Assembly: GCF_905475345.1 (NCBI RefSeq)
Contig: NC_066594.1
Location: 3,594,001 to 3,658,000 of the forward strand
Length of the DNA stretch: 64,000 bases
Source: Vespula vulgaris
Taxonomy: Eukaryota > Arthropoda > Insecta > Hymenoptera > Vespidae
Direction of reading: 5' to 3'
The translations under genes were made by a program, and so were the position numbers. A model generated the notes under the pieces. The model was not told where the DNA came from, did no database searches, and saw nothing but the letters and a program-made list of their open reading frames with translations. The stretch's first letter is position 1; each line of letters starts with the position of its first letter. Positions 41,315 through 47,807 of this stretch are shown here, piece by piece.

Positions 41315-43567
41315 AGGTACTATACGCTTGCCATCAAACGAAACTCGGCTTTCTACTATTTTCGAGCTTAAACGCTTAAACGAATTATCTGGCAGAGGAG
41401 AGTTAGCAGATCTAATTTGTAACATGGTTACGGTGAATTTTATCACAGGTCAGTGCTCTCTTTTTCTAACACATCTATTTAACTAAACTCTCTAATAGCT
41501 TTCATACGCATACAAGTGTATTTGTTATGTTCCTAAAGATTGTAGAATCAAGAATATACAAAACCAAGTCAAATAAATCATTTATCAATTTCACCAAGTT
41601 TCTCATTACTGAGGCTTTGCTTAGACCATAGGATCTTCTTTTAATATCGTTTAAAAGGTCGGTCGATACTCATCGTATCTTCGTTTGACCTGACTCTTAA
41701 AACCCAGAAAGTTAATAACATCGAAGAAAAGAGAAAAGGAGTTACTGTTTCCAATCACGAATGAATGTTCGTAATGAGACGAAATTCGAAAATTAAATTA
41801 GAAATTCGTGTTCCGTTTGAAGTTTCTAGGACAGAGAACTTGTCAAATATATTTTTCTGAAGAAGTTTAATGACTTTTCGAACGTTCACATCTATTTTTT
41901 CTTTATTCTTTCTCCTTTCCTTCCTATTTTAAGAAAGACAAAGATTGTCTAGTGACCAACGTTATAATCGTTAGTTACATTGTAGAATACTCGAAGCGAA
42001 AATGGAAACAATGTTTAAACAGAGAAGAGGTTCGCTTCGTCGGGGCAGTTCAGTTGGAAACACACAAGATAGTGAAAAGGATCGTCGGAGTGTATTGTCG
42101 AATCGAGTCTTGAACGTTCTCGCACAGCCGACATTGAGTTGTCGATAAATTCGACTCTTGGAGAGAAAAAAAGAAAGAGAGAGAGAGAAAACCCATGCCA
42201 AAATTAGATCAAGCTATTTCACCTTCAACGATCATTCTTTTTTTAGAACTAACGTAAAACATCTTCATGTGTATTGTATCGTAAAATTATACGATCAGAT
42301 AATCTAAGAGGTAAACGATAAGTTAGAAGCTTATCGTTATCCGATATTTATACTTTCGACTCGATAAAGGTAAAAGAAATTCAACGTAAAAGGATTATTT
42401 TAACATTTTGAAGTTTACAATAGTTTTAAGCTGTTCGAGAGCGTTCATTCTAGATCTATGTTTCAATGGAATAACTACGATTCGATCGGACGAGTTAAGC
42501 GCAGCTAACTACAATTTTTATATCTCCTTTTGGTGAGTATTTATAATAGATAAAAAATCAAATCATAAAGACGAAGATATCTAGATTTCAAGCTCGTTAT
42601 TTATTTGTCGTACTTTTCGAATATTTATCATTTCTACTGGAACATTTCCTGGTAATAATTTAGTTCGTTCTCGAATTTACGCCTTTTTTGTTGACTTCAA
42701 AATCAGACATAAAACATATTAATCAACTGCTTATCAACAGTAAATTGAAATTAATCGCTCAAGAAAAAAAAAATAAGAAAATAAATAAGCAAGAAACACA
42801 GATAATAAGTTTATCTCTATATATACAGACACATTTATGCAAATATTCATAAGTTTTTGGTGTTACTACTTTGCTTCGATTACATTTGACGAATTGTTTC
42901 TTCGACATTTTCAGGGTGAAATTGATAACGTTCGATAAGAGGACGTTATCGGTATTAGCGAAGAGAGGAAAAGGGAAAGAAGAGGAAGACAAGAATTACA
43001 TTGAAGTTATCGTCATTGAGGAGAATATCGGTGACCTTGCGTTTGATAGAAGAAAGGAAATTTGTTTTTGTTGGAAAAACCAGTCAATTGTGAGATAATT
43101 AAAATGGCAGAAAATTCATCGTCCGAGTCGAATGAGAAAATGCCTGTGGAAGAAGAAGTCAAGGAGGAACTTGAAGCTGAAGGTGAAGAAGCCGCAGAGG
43201 AGTGTGATGCAGAGGAGTCTGAAGAAGAGGATGGCAACGATAACAGCAAAAAACGTACAAAAAGAAATATTATTACAGCACCGGTATTTAAAATAAAAGA
43301 TGAAATTGAATATCGTTTAGATACGAATGGGAACTGGAGACCAGTCAATCCTTAATCATATATTTTTATATTAAATGCACAACCGAAAAGAGATAATAAA
43401 ATAAATAATAAAATGCTCAGAATACAAAGATTACATTATTTTTATCGATAAAAATATTTTAACATCATTCAAATATCATTTTTACGGTTATTTTTTTATA
43501 TTTCGAAAAGGGGAATAGAAAAAGTTTGAAAAAATAGAACTACTAGATGAGCACTTTGATCGGTTCA

Positions 43568-43646
<79 letters not shown>

Positions 43647-46600
43647 TTAATAATAATAATATTAAAATAGTGAACAATAGACACATATACAAATAGAATT
43701 TTATATACTATATTGGCTTATTGATAATTTTTATTTTAATAAAGACATTAAAAATAACATACAATATAAACAGAGAATGAAATAGTTCAGATAAAACTCT
43801 ATATAACACTCATATCAAATATTAAGATTAATGTTTAATATTATGACTGATTATAACGATGATGTTAATAAATAGTAATAGTATGAAAAAGAGATGGAGT
43901 GAAATTTAAGTCCTTCATAAAACGTAATCCTTGATGCTTGTTAGCATTGTAAATCAAATATTTTTTAGCGAAATACTTTCCTATATACAGATATCAGATA
44001 TTTCTGAATTCCAGGAATATACTAAAAAAGTTAACACGATGATAACACGGTTGATCCCTTTCATAATTCACGATTATTATCAATATACTAGTACCAAAGA
44101 ATATAAATTTATATAAAGAGATACATAGATTCTGTTACTAACGATTAATTGAGATATAATTGCGATGAGAGCACGATCGTGAAATCATACAATTTATGTT
44201 ATATGTGCAGGATATGGCTTTCAATTTCGATATATCGTTTAAGCAACAAGTCAAATTTGTTTGTTCTAATAACAGTATTACCGGAAGGAAAATAATGTGG
44301 AAATTATAAGAGAATCAACTATTAGATACCGTAAAATTAGATATGGTAATTGTTATAAAGGAAAAGAAATTTTACAAAAGTTTTCTTTTATATATAGAAA
44401 TAAATTTAATATCTTGTCGCAAATTCATAAATAATTTTAAAGTTCGAAGATTAGATATCGAATCGAGCAAAATTTCATTTCTCGATAAAACTCGTCGTCG
44501 TTATTGAAAATATGGTAATATTGTAGATCATGAAAAATGATTGAGACGAATAGAATTCTTATTAGATCTCTAAATATAACTCTTACTTAGATCTATCTTG
44601 ATCTTTATAGATACGAACCGATTACGAGATAAAAGGATGATTCGAAAATGATTCAAAGAAACATTTTATAACGTAACATTTGTTGAACGTATTCATCGTG
44701 TCGACAGACATGCTTTGTTACGCCTTTTCGAAAATACATCTTGAAAACGTATGCAAATTCATATAAATGATATAACGAGTGATAAAAATAGCTTTAAAAT
44801 GTTTAAAAATGAAAATGCGAATCGTTTCATCTTTTTAATATCCAATTGAATTGTTTGAATTAAAAATTATAAAGTATCATATTTTAAATCGAATCATAAA
44901 CTTACGAACGTAAATCTTTCTTACTTTCTCTTTGTTTTTTCTTTTTATTTTTTTTTTTGTATTTTATTTTTCATAAAATTTAAGCGACCTTATTCTCACT
45001 GATAACACAAGGTATACGTACATACATCGGATGTACATACCTGTGTATATTGTAGTGGTATCTTTGCATGAAATACGTATGAGTTTATAATTCAAGGGCG
45101 AATTTTGCTATGTCTTTCCAAGAAAACTTTTCACCCGCGAAGCATTGATAAAGATTACGTCATATACCAGCGTACTGCTGGCAGTAGGTTATAAATATGA
45201 ACGTGGAATGCTGCTAGAAACAGATGTGTCGGTAGATACTCTTGCGAGAACATCTTTGCTTTCTTATTAGGAACTTTTGCATAATCTATAATATCGATAT
45301 TAAAAAGCTCAAGAAATCAAAATATATAGAGAAATAAAGGAAAGACAAAGAAAACGAGCATTCGTATATAAGCTATTCGATAATTCAAAGGTATAGAATT
45401 CGCTGTTATATATGAAAACTCTTTATCCGTCGATCACGTCATTCCTCGTGGAGTGTCTTTATCAAAAGAAGCAAAAAAAAAAAAAGAAAAGGAGAAAAAG
45501 AATATCGAGTGAACTGTGATGTGAGTTAATTAACACATGATCGTCATCGATGGACGATTTTATTTTGCGGTAAACGTTATAAATAGATACAACTACGGCT
45601 CGCGTATTTTCCACGAGATAAGAAATTTTATCGAAAAAATATGAATGAACTTAAGAAGGTCGATTACATAAAAATTGCGAAGTTTGAGCATTAAAACGTA
45701 TAATAAATCCTTTTGATATAATCGAAAAATTCGTTTAAAGGAAAATTTGTATGAATGTGTGTGTGTGTGCGTTGAATTCCGTATACAATATCTTTTCATT
45801 ATTTTCGAGATTTGATGACGATCAAGAAAGTACCTTGATCTCTTTATAAAACATAAGTAAAATGAATCGAATAATCGATAGAAACAATTTCTTATTCGTT
45901 TCAATGATATGTATAACGTTTCGTTCGATATTCACTAAACGATAAATATCAATTAGAATTTGTTAAAATTAATGAAAGATATTGTTCGGAAATATTATAG
46001 GAAATGAAGAATATTTTTTAAAATTGATTACTTCGGCATAATTAATAACATTATATTTCATGATTTAATTGTAGTTGCTACTATTCGGAAAGAGACGAAG
46101 AACAACCCAATCATCGCACTCAAGGAAGACTACAAATTTCTTTTCGTTTTCCTTTCGAAAGATTAAACTTTCACTTTTTCTTTTTTTCCACGGAAAAACT
46201 TTCTACCTTTTCCCAATTTTATTTTGCTCGCATACCTTTCCTTTACAAATATGAAACACCTTCCAGTGGCACTGATTGCAACCACCCTGATTTCTCTCCT
46301 TATTTTCACGAATTTCGTTGATCCCGTGCTCTCTCAGACTGATGAATCTCCCACCACGGAATCCTCAAATGATACGAAACCGGAAGGATCGGTTTTCCAA
46401 ATCATACAGGAAAACGATGTCCGTCTGGTCAACGACAGGACTCGAATGGTATTTGCAGGACCGTCGTTCCGATCTAATTATTGTTATTCCTTTCTTTTTT
46501 ATTTCTTTTTCTCTTAACATTTTTACCAAGAAAGGATAAATAATGTCTTTGAATAATTCCACTTTCTTCATTTATAACAAATATATACGCTTTTCTGAAT

Positions 46601-47490
46601 AAACAAAATTTATTTGAACGAGCAAACGTTTATTAATGTAAAAACTATTATAGAAAGAAATATACACATTTGTTGACCTTTCGACAAACGTTATTATTCC
46701 GAGGAAGGAAAAAGTGTTTGAAAATATTATTGATTTTCGAAAATTTCAAGGTGAGCAGACAACGCAGATTATTCGACCCATAAATATATATGTATATATA
46801 TATATTTTTTTTAACAAAATTCGAAACAGTTGAAGTAGTTTGTTTACCGGAGGCTAACTCAACTTCGTTGAAGCAATATCGGCAAGGTTGCGCCTGAGTA
46901 AGTCATAAACTTTGATGTAACTTGTGGCAGCTCGCTTCAGTCTCCGTTTAGTTGTCCCTGAGCTGCGTAGGAGCTGAGTCGAGTACCTCGAGGAAATATC
47001 GATTTACCTTTGTCCTTCGTCATCAATACAATCCAATTTTACTTTTCGTATGTAAACGATCGACCGATCTATTGATCAAAAGGAAAAGAGAAAAGGAGAG
47101 AGCGAAAGATCGGGAGAAAAATCAAGAAAGAGAGAGAGAAAGAATGAGAAAATTTTCGTACAAGTTATGTCGTACGATAAATTTCAAGAAGGAAGAAACT
47201 CGAAAGTTCAAATGTCTTTCTAGTAACATGACAAGTAAATGTATCTCTCTATTCGTCTCTAACGTCGTTCATTAAAATTGGCAATTCGAAACCTCTACTA
47301 ATTAACGCAACTCGAGTCTTGCATGCCAACAGTAAAGGGAAAAGGTAAGAAAGGTTTTAATATTCATTAGCACATACAAAGCTTCTTCCGTGCGTGTAAT
47401 GACGTCGTCCTCGCGATGGAAGAACGTTCTTTGGTTGACGTAAAATCGATTTACGTCGCTCAATGTGTCCCATTGATCTTCATTCTCGTA

Positions 47491-47521
<31 letters not shown>

Positions 47522-47807
47522 TCCCTCTCTCTCCCTCTCCCTCTCCCTCTCTCTCTATGTTTCTCTCTCTCTCTATCTTTCTCATTTGCTCGAGGTACCG
47601 TAATTAATATATTTTATACGTACTTGAAAAAGTATGTGTCGTTAACATATCCAAAGAAAGGAACGGTATAAGTCAACATCCAAATGTTGCCACCACCACA
47701 ATCGTAGTAAGGTTTTGACCATCTGCCATCCTCATATTTCACAGTAAGTATTTCGTCCTCCTCCCGTTCGGTATGGGTGCTCTCGTTATAAGTATACGTA
47801 TGTAAAC
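42..47807 (-). CDS. GPR158/GPR179-like class C orphan GPCR (insect CG31760 type), spliced, 11 exons seen, 5' incomplete
   Basis: Seen: exons 47624-47807, 30582-30705, 29732-29875, 25848-26048, 11570-11638, 11141-11250, 7533-7747, 4370-4508, 3191-3296, 2659-2826 and 80-320 join in frame into about 566 residues (numbered here from the first full codon of the 47624-47807 exon). Order: Cache end (about 1-75), EGF-like Cys cluster (C78, C96, C103, C118, C120), stalk with five Cys (C164-C180), seven membrane helices (about 185-428), tail with coiled coil (from 487). Family knowledge: GPR158 and GPR179 have this layout, signal through or with RGS7-Gbeta5, and GPR158 is reported as a metabotropic glycine receptor. 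The stalk pattern CLPCxEGCxxCxDxSPC and the TM5-TM6 loop motif RKTPSEFNES are diagnostic. Inferred: plasma-membrane neuronal or developmental receptor; the ligand in insects is unknown. Drosophila smog is the alternative relative. No signal peptide or first Cache exons were found, so the gene starts outside or in unrecognised exons. Confidence 0.93.
80..320 (-). CDS. Receptor exon: cytoplasmic coiled coil; splices on or terminates at 42
   Basis: Acceptor AAATTTCAG before 320. 80 codons plus one base to a strong donor (GTAAGAGT, first intron base at 79). Reading on instead gives 12 more residues and TAA at 44-42. The start EEFRRLIAQLDVLKEKN is a heptad-like amphipathic helix equivalent to the DELKKLYAQLEIYKRKK segment after TM7 of human GPR158, which in that family mediates dimer and RGS7-Gbeta5 contacts. 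The following NHYLVSKIAAMQEAANRS is also helical, then Ser/Thr-rich sequence. Homologues have long C-terminal tails, so I favour splicing to exons left of the window, with the in-frame stop as an alternative short end. Confidence 0.88.
321..2658 (-). other. Receptor intron (2.3 kb) with a long AT microsatellite
   Basis: This is AT-rich intronic DNA between the proximal-tail and coiled-coil exons. It contains the (TA)n array at 1686-1806. The long ORFs crossing that array (runs of alternating Ile and Tyr) are translations of the repeat and not genes. I see no other supported feature. Confidence 0.85.
1686..1806. repeat. (TA)n microsatellite with CATA and CA variants
   Basis: About 35 uninterrupted TA units, then CATA-rich variants and a short (CA)n end. 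Likely polymorphic in length. Confidence 0.95.
2659..2826 (-). CDS. Receptor exon: proximal cytoplasmic tail
   Basis: 56 codons, phase 0 at both ends, donor GTAAGA. It continues from TM7 as AYVVFRGYGKEDSAG and then a low-complexity Ser/Gln/Asn-rich stretch up to the exon end (ESDGTT), giving a flexible cytoplasmic linker. The acceptor is unusual: the intron ends in AAG rather than CAG or TAG, after a short CTTTTCCTTT tract, so this exon could be inefficiently or alternatively spliced. Ser-rich segments are plausible phosphorylation sites, but no specific motif can be asserted. Confidence 0.9.
2827..3190 (-). other. Receptor intron (364 bp)
   Basis: AT-rich, ending in AAG at the acceptor of the proximal-tail exon. 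No other feature seen. Confidence 0.85.
3191..3296 (-). CDS. Receptor exon: transmembrane helix 7
   Basis: Acceptor CGTTACAG, donor GTAAAA. One base completes the Met codon, then 35 codons, phase 0 at the end. A short loop (LFLQSPANPD) leads to TM7 (LLYIIFFCHTQLTVTLLLC, ending IFGSK). The CHTQLTVT core corresponds to AHTHLTVTVT in human GPR158. It completes the seven-helix bundle. Confidence 0.95.
3297..4369 (-). other. Receptor intron (1.1 kb)
   Basis: AT-rich intronic sequence between the TM5-TM6 and TM7 exons. No ORF, repeat array or RNA gene recognised. Confidence 0.85.
4370..4508 (-). CDS. Receptor exon: TM5, intracellular loop 3 and TM6
   Basis: Acceptor GTCTTTCAG, donor GTGAGT, 139 bases. 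Two bases complete the Leu codon from the previous exon, 45 codons follow, and two bases of a split Met codon end it. TM5 is about 349-364 (EVMFLIWGIRLCIVV). The short loop RKTPSEFNESRF is the class C signature (compare RKxPxxFNEAKFI in metabotropic glutamate receptors), important in that class for G protein coupling. TM6 follows (FISMAIYNEFLLSVFLNV). Confidence 0.96.
4509..7532 (-). other. Receptor intron (3.0 kb)
   Basis: Mostly AT-rich. A short CA/CT-rich stretch occurs near 5250-5290. Small open frames near 5809-6455 have no conserved-looking content and are probably chance. Confidence 0.8.
7533..7747 (-). CDS. Receptor exon: intracellular loop 2, TM4 and extracellular loop 2
   Basis: Acceptor TATTTACAG and donor GTAAGT flank 215 bases: one base completing the Arg codon, 71 codons, then one base of a split codon. 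Loop 2 is basic (FRVKSAKAVKI). TM4 is about 299-321 (LKRLGIIVMIFSVFLSIRTL). The second extracellular loop carries AYLCRTDWWDH, matching the CLIDRWDY segment of human GPR158 and supplying C337. Reading through the donor would meet TAG two codons later, supporting splicing at GTAAGT. Confidence 0.95.
7748..11140 (-). other. Receptor intron (3.4 kb) with a GC-richer island
   Basis: AT-rich, with a distinctly GC-richer island at about 9878-10160 that contains repeated CAGAGATCGG motifs. No exon could be assigned to it. Confidence 0.8.
9878..10160. other. GC- and CpG-rich island inside the receptor intron
   Basis: Rich in CGG, TCGG and GATCGG words, with the decamer CAGAGATCGG present twice in direct orientation (9995-10004 and 10085-10094). 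Frames on both strands stay open across most of it, as expected of GC-richer DNA with few stops. It could be a conserved enhancer or an unrecognised exon; nothing shows which. Confidence 0.4.
11141..11250 (-). CDS. Receptor exon: extracellular loop 1 and transmembrane helix 3
   Basis: Acceptor CTTTTGCAG, donor GTAAGT. 36 codons plus two bases (CG) of a split Arg codon. Encodes YPQPNVITCTVRVWLREIGF and a TM3 helix ending LMLKTWR. C253 at the top of TM3 is the expected partner of C337 in the second extracellular loop, the conserved class C disulfide. The 319-base intron separating it from the TM2 exon is the shortest in the gene. Confidence 0.95.
11251..11569 (-). other. Receptor intron (319 bp)
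   Basis: The shortest intron of the gene, between the TM2 and TM3 exons. AT-rich, no other feature. Confidence 0.9.
11570..11638 (-). CDS. Receptor exon: transmembrane helix 2
   Basis: A 69-base exon of 23 codons, phase 0 on both sides, acceptor CTATTTCAG, donor GTAAAA. Encodes VVRAASPVLLRVIVLGAFF and the start of the first extracellular loop. It corresponds to the intracellular loop 1 to TM2 region of class C receptors (basic-hydrophobic start, then the helix at about 223-240). Because its length is a multiple of three, skipping it would keep the frame but delete TM2. It is preceded in the transcript by the 14.2-kb intron. Confidence 0.93.
14530..14591. repeat. (GA)n and GATA-type microsatellite
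   Basis: AG-rich run with GATA units in the middle, ending GAGAGAGAC. Confidence 0.9.
18743..18789. repeat. (GA)n microsatellite
   Basis: Almost pure GA for about 47 bases after an A/G-rich lead. Confidence 0.95.
22389..22424. repeat. (GA)n microsatellite with GCGA interruptions
   Basis: GA repeat broken twice by GC. Confidence 0.9.
23684..23742. repeat. (TA)n followed by (CA)n microsatellite
   Basis: About 20 TA units to 23724, then a short CA run. The Ile/Tyr-repeat ORFs here are artefacts. Confidence 0.95.
24719..24762. repeat. (GA)22 microsatellite
   Basis: Pure GA for 44 bases inside a longer A/G-rich tract beginning near 24699. Confidence 0.95.
25738..25832. repeat. A/G-rich (GAA-type) tract next to the TM1 exon donor
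   Basis: About 95 bases that are almost entirely purine on the plus strand, hence pyrimidine-rich in the receptor transcript. It ends roughly 15 bases from the donor of exon 25848-26048. Antisense frames here read Leu/Phe/Ser-rich and are artefacts. Confidence 0.85.
25848..26048 (-). CDS. Receptor exon: Cys-rich stalk and transmembrane helix 1
   Basis: 67 codons, phase 0, acceptor CTTTTGCAG and donor GTCAGT. FECLPCAEGCESCVDGSPC (162-180) matches the juxtamembrane Cys cluster of GPR158 almost position by position. TM1 spans about 185-211 (LNWLMRTAILILECC onward, ending FTWKYGNVK). This exon is clearly GC-richer than its AT-rich flanks, as expected of constrained coding DNA. Just inside the downstream intron lies a pyrimidine-rich stretch (in the transcript) about 100 bases long. 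Several long antisense frames here are shadows of this exon. Confidence 0.96.
26049..29731 (-). other. Receptor intron (3.7 kb)
   Basis: AT-rich, somewhat GC-richer in the 280 bases next to the TM1 exon. It contains a 26-base A tract at 29596-29621. No nested gene supported. Confidence 0.85.
29596..29621. repeat. A26 homopolymer
   Basis: 26 consecutive A. No clear flanking duplication of the kind left by retrotransposition was seen. Confidence 0.95.
29732..29875 (-). CDS. Receptor exon: EGF-like Cys-rich segment
   Basis: 48 codons, phase 0 at both ends, acceptor ATTTCAG and donor GTATGT. Begins CVAIPGLGF, then SYRCVCKRGFYYP, equivalent to CMPIKGLGF and YECICKAGFYHP of human GPR158. With C78 and C96 of the preceding exon, C103, C118 and C120 make the EGF-like disulfide core. 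A glycosylation sequon NGT (137-139) follows. The acidic run VIEEEYEKL before the next exon is a linker between the EGF-like module and the stalk. A 26-base A tract (T tract in the transcript) lies about 110 bases downstream of the donor. Confidence 0.95.
29876..30581 (-). other. Receptor intron (706 bp)
   Basis: AT-rich, with a short (AAT)n run near 30230-30251. No other feature. Confidence 0.88.
30582..30705 (-). CDS. Receptor exon: end of Cache domain and start of EGF-like segment
   Basis: Acceptor TTTTTTCCAG and donor GTAAAT flank 124 bases: one base completing the split Lys codon, then 41 codons. The motif GIDIDLRRVDIDQC matches the family pattern VDINLQKVDIDQC in GPR158, the last strand of the Cache domain leading into the first Cys of the EGF-like module (C78). 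C96 follows near the exon end. The exon ends on a codon boundary (phase 0). The phase match with 47624-47807 and the uninterrupted alignment with vertebrate homologues show that nothing is needed between them. Confidence 0.95.
33330..33353. repeat. (GA)n microsatellite
   Basis: About 11 GA units within an A/G-rich stretch. Confidence 0.9.
35702..35767. repeat. (GA)33 microsatellite
   Basis: 66 bases of uninterrupted GA, the longest of its kind in the window. The Arg-Glu ORF over it is a repeat translation. Confidence 0.97.
37085..37120. repeat. (GA)n microsatellite
   Basis: GA units with occasional AA interruptions. Confidence 0.92.
37450..37470. repeat. A21 homopolymer
   Basis: 21 consecutive A. 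Confidence 0.95.
38826..38900. repeat. 30-bp minisatellite, about 2.5 copies
   Basis: Units begin TCGATAnnAGCGATA at 38826, 38856 and 38886. Units one and two share most of their 30 bases, and the third is cut short. Each unit carries two GCGATA/TCGATA words and a TTCGAAA palindrome core. Confidence 0.9.
40378..40446. repeat. (TTTCCC/TTTTCC)n pyrimidine tract
   Basis: About ten hexamer-like units of T and C with one A interruption. Reading the other strand gives a Gly-Lys repeat frame that is an artefact. Confidence 0.92.
41251..41310. repeat. (CT)30 microsatellite
   Basis: 60 bases of CT, opposite in orientation to the GA array at 35702-35767 in the same intron. Confidence 0.97.
42915..43103 (+). 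other. Probable 5' untranslated part of the exon carrying the acidic protein
   Basis: This lies between the acceptor-like TTTTCAG at 42908-42914 and the ATG at 43104. It contains no ATG, which suits a leader. One frame is open through the whole stretch and ends with TAA at 43096-43098, only five bases before the ATG. Whether this is a chance open frame or part of a second coding sequence is not decidable from sequence alone. No upstream 5' exon or TATA box could be identified. Confidence 0.35.
43104..43355 (+). CDS. Small acidic protein of unknown function, nested antisense in the receptor intron
   Basis: An 83-codon ORF with a good start context (AAAATGG). No other ATG occurs between a strong acceptor-like site (ACATTTTCAG ending at 42914) and this one. 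The first 49 residues are dominated by Glu, Ser and Asp (EEEVKEELEAEGEEAAEE and similar). A basic patch KKRTKR follows, then a mixed C-terminal segment NIITAPVFKIKDEIEYRL ending NGNWRPVNP. There is no signal peptide or membrane helix. Clustered AATAAA signals follow within 60 bases. The composition would suit a nuclear or chaperone-like acidic protein, but I do not recognise the family. The Glu-rich repeat part could inflate ORF length by chance; the non-repetitive C-terminus and the flanking signals argue for a real gene. It has no intron in its coding part, so it could also be an old retrocopy. Confidence 0.6.
   Translation: MAENSSSESNEKMPVEEEVKEELEAEGEEAAEECDAEESEEEDGNDNSKKRTKRNIITAPVFKIKDEIEYRLDTNGNWRPVNP
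43395..43412 (+). promoter_or_regulatory. Clustered polyadenylation signals after the small acidic ORF
   Basis: Three overlapping AATAAA hexamers begin at 43395, 43400 and 43407, about 40-57 bases after the TAA of the acidic ORF. In AT-rich intronic DNA such hexamers arise often by chance, but their position just after the stop supports a short 3' UTR. Confidence 0.45.
43568..43672. repeat. (AAT)n trinucleotide microsatellite
   Basis: About 26 AAT units, then imperfect ATT/AAT copies. It begins about 210 bases after the stop of the acidic ORF. Confidence 0.95.
46251..46448 (+). CDS. Candidate first coding exon of a secreted or membrane protein (signal peptide)
   Basis: From the ATG at 46251 the frame encodes a typical signal peptide: MKHLP, then a hydrophobic core (VALIATTLISLLIF), with likely cleavage near DPVLS-QTDE. 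A Ser/Thr/Glu-rich linker follows (ESPTTESSNDTKPEG, including an NDT sequon), then SVFQIIQENDVRLVNDRTRM. GC content and codon use stand out from the T-rich flanks. A possible donor GTATTT follows the Met at 46446-46448, giving a phase-0 exon of 66 codons. Without splicing the frame runs on through T-rich sequence to TAA at 46515-46517. I found no convincing next exon on the plus strand. The gene is antisense to the receptor and lies inside its 16.9-kb intron, 1.2 kb from the Cache exon. Family not recognised. Confidence 0.5.
47491..47579. repeat. (CT)n and CTCCCT microsatellite
   Basis: CT repeat with CCCT interruptions. It ends about 45 bases from the donor of the Cache exon, so it forms an AG-rich stretch just inside the intron in the transcript. 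Confidence 0.93.
47624..47807 (-). CDS. Receptor exon: C-terminal part of the extracellular Cache domain
   Basis: Acceptor CTTTTACAG before 47807 and donor GTACGT after 47624. The exon begins with two bases of a split codon and ends with two (AA). It encodes about 60 residues, with N-glycosylation sequons NES (7-9) and NDT (55-57). The stretch DGRWSKPYYDCGGG aligns by eye with the KWSPPYLEC region of human GPR158, followed by hydrophobic beta-strand residues ending in VPFFGY. In the family this part of the Cache domain contributes to the ligand pocket. The next exon (30582-30705) supplies the third base of the split Lys codon, so the 16.9-kb gap is one intron. This is the most upstream exon I can assign. 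Confidence 0.93.

Larger units (their letters stand above)
30706..47623 (-). other. Receptor intron (16.9 kb) hosting two plus-strand candidate genes
   Basis: The largest intron, between the two exons that encode the end of the Cache domain. It contains the antisense acidic ORF at 43104-43355 and the signal-peptide exon at 46251-46448. It also holds (GA)n arrays at 33330, 35702 and 37085, a (CT)n array at 41251, an AAT array, a TTTCCC array and a 30-bp minisatellite. GC-richer islands lie near 34880-35200 and 39257-39582. No transposon was recognised. Confidence 0.85.

Noticed and set aside
43013..43348. Minus-strand 111-codon Ser-rich ORF
   Set aside because: Antisense shadow of the Glu-rich coding sequence at 43104-43355 (GAA/GAG reads as Ser/Leu codons on the other strand).
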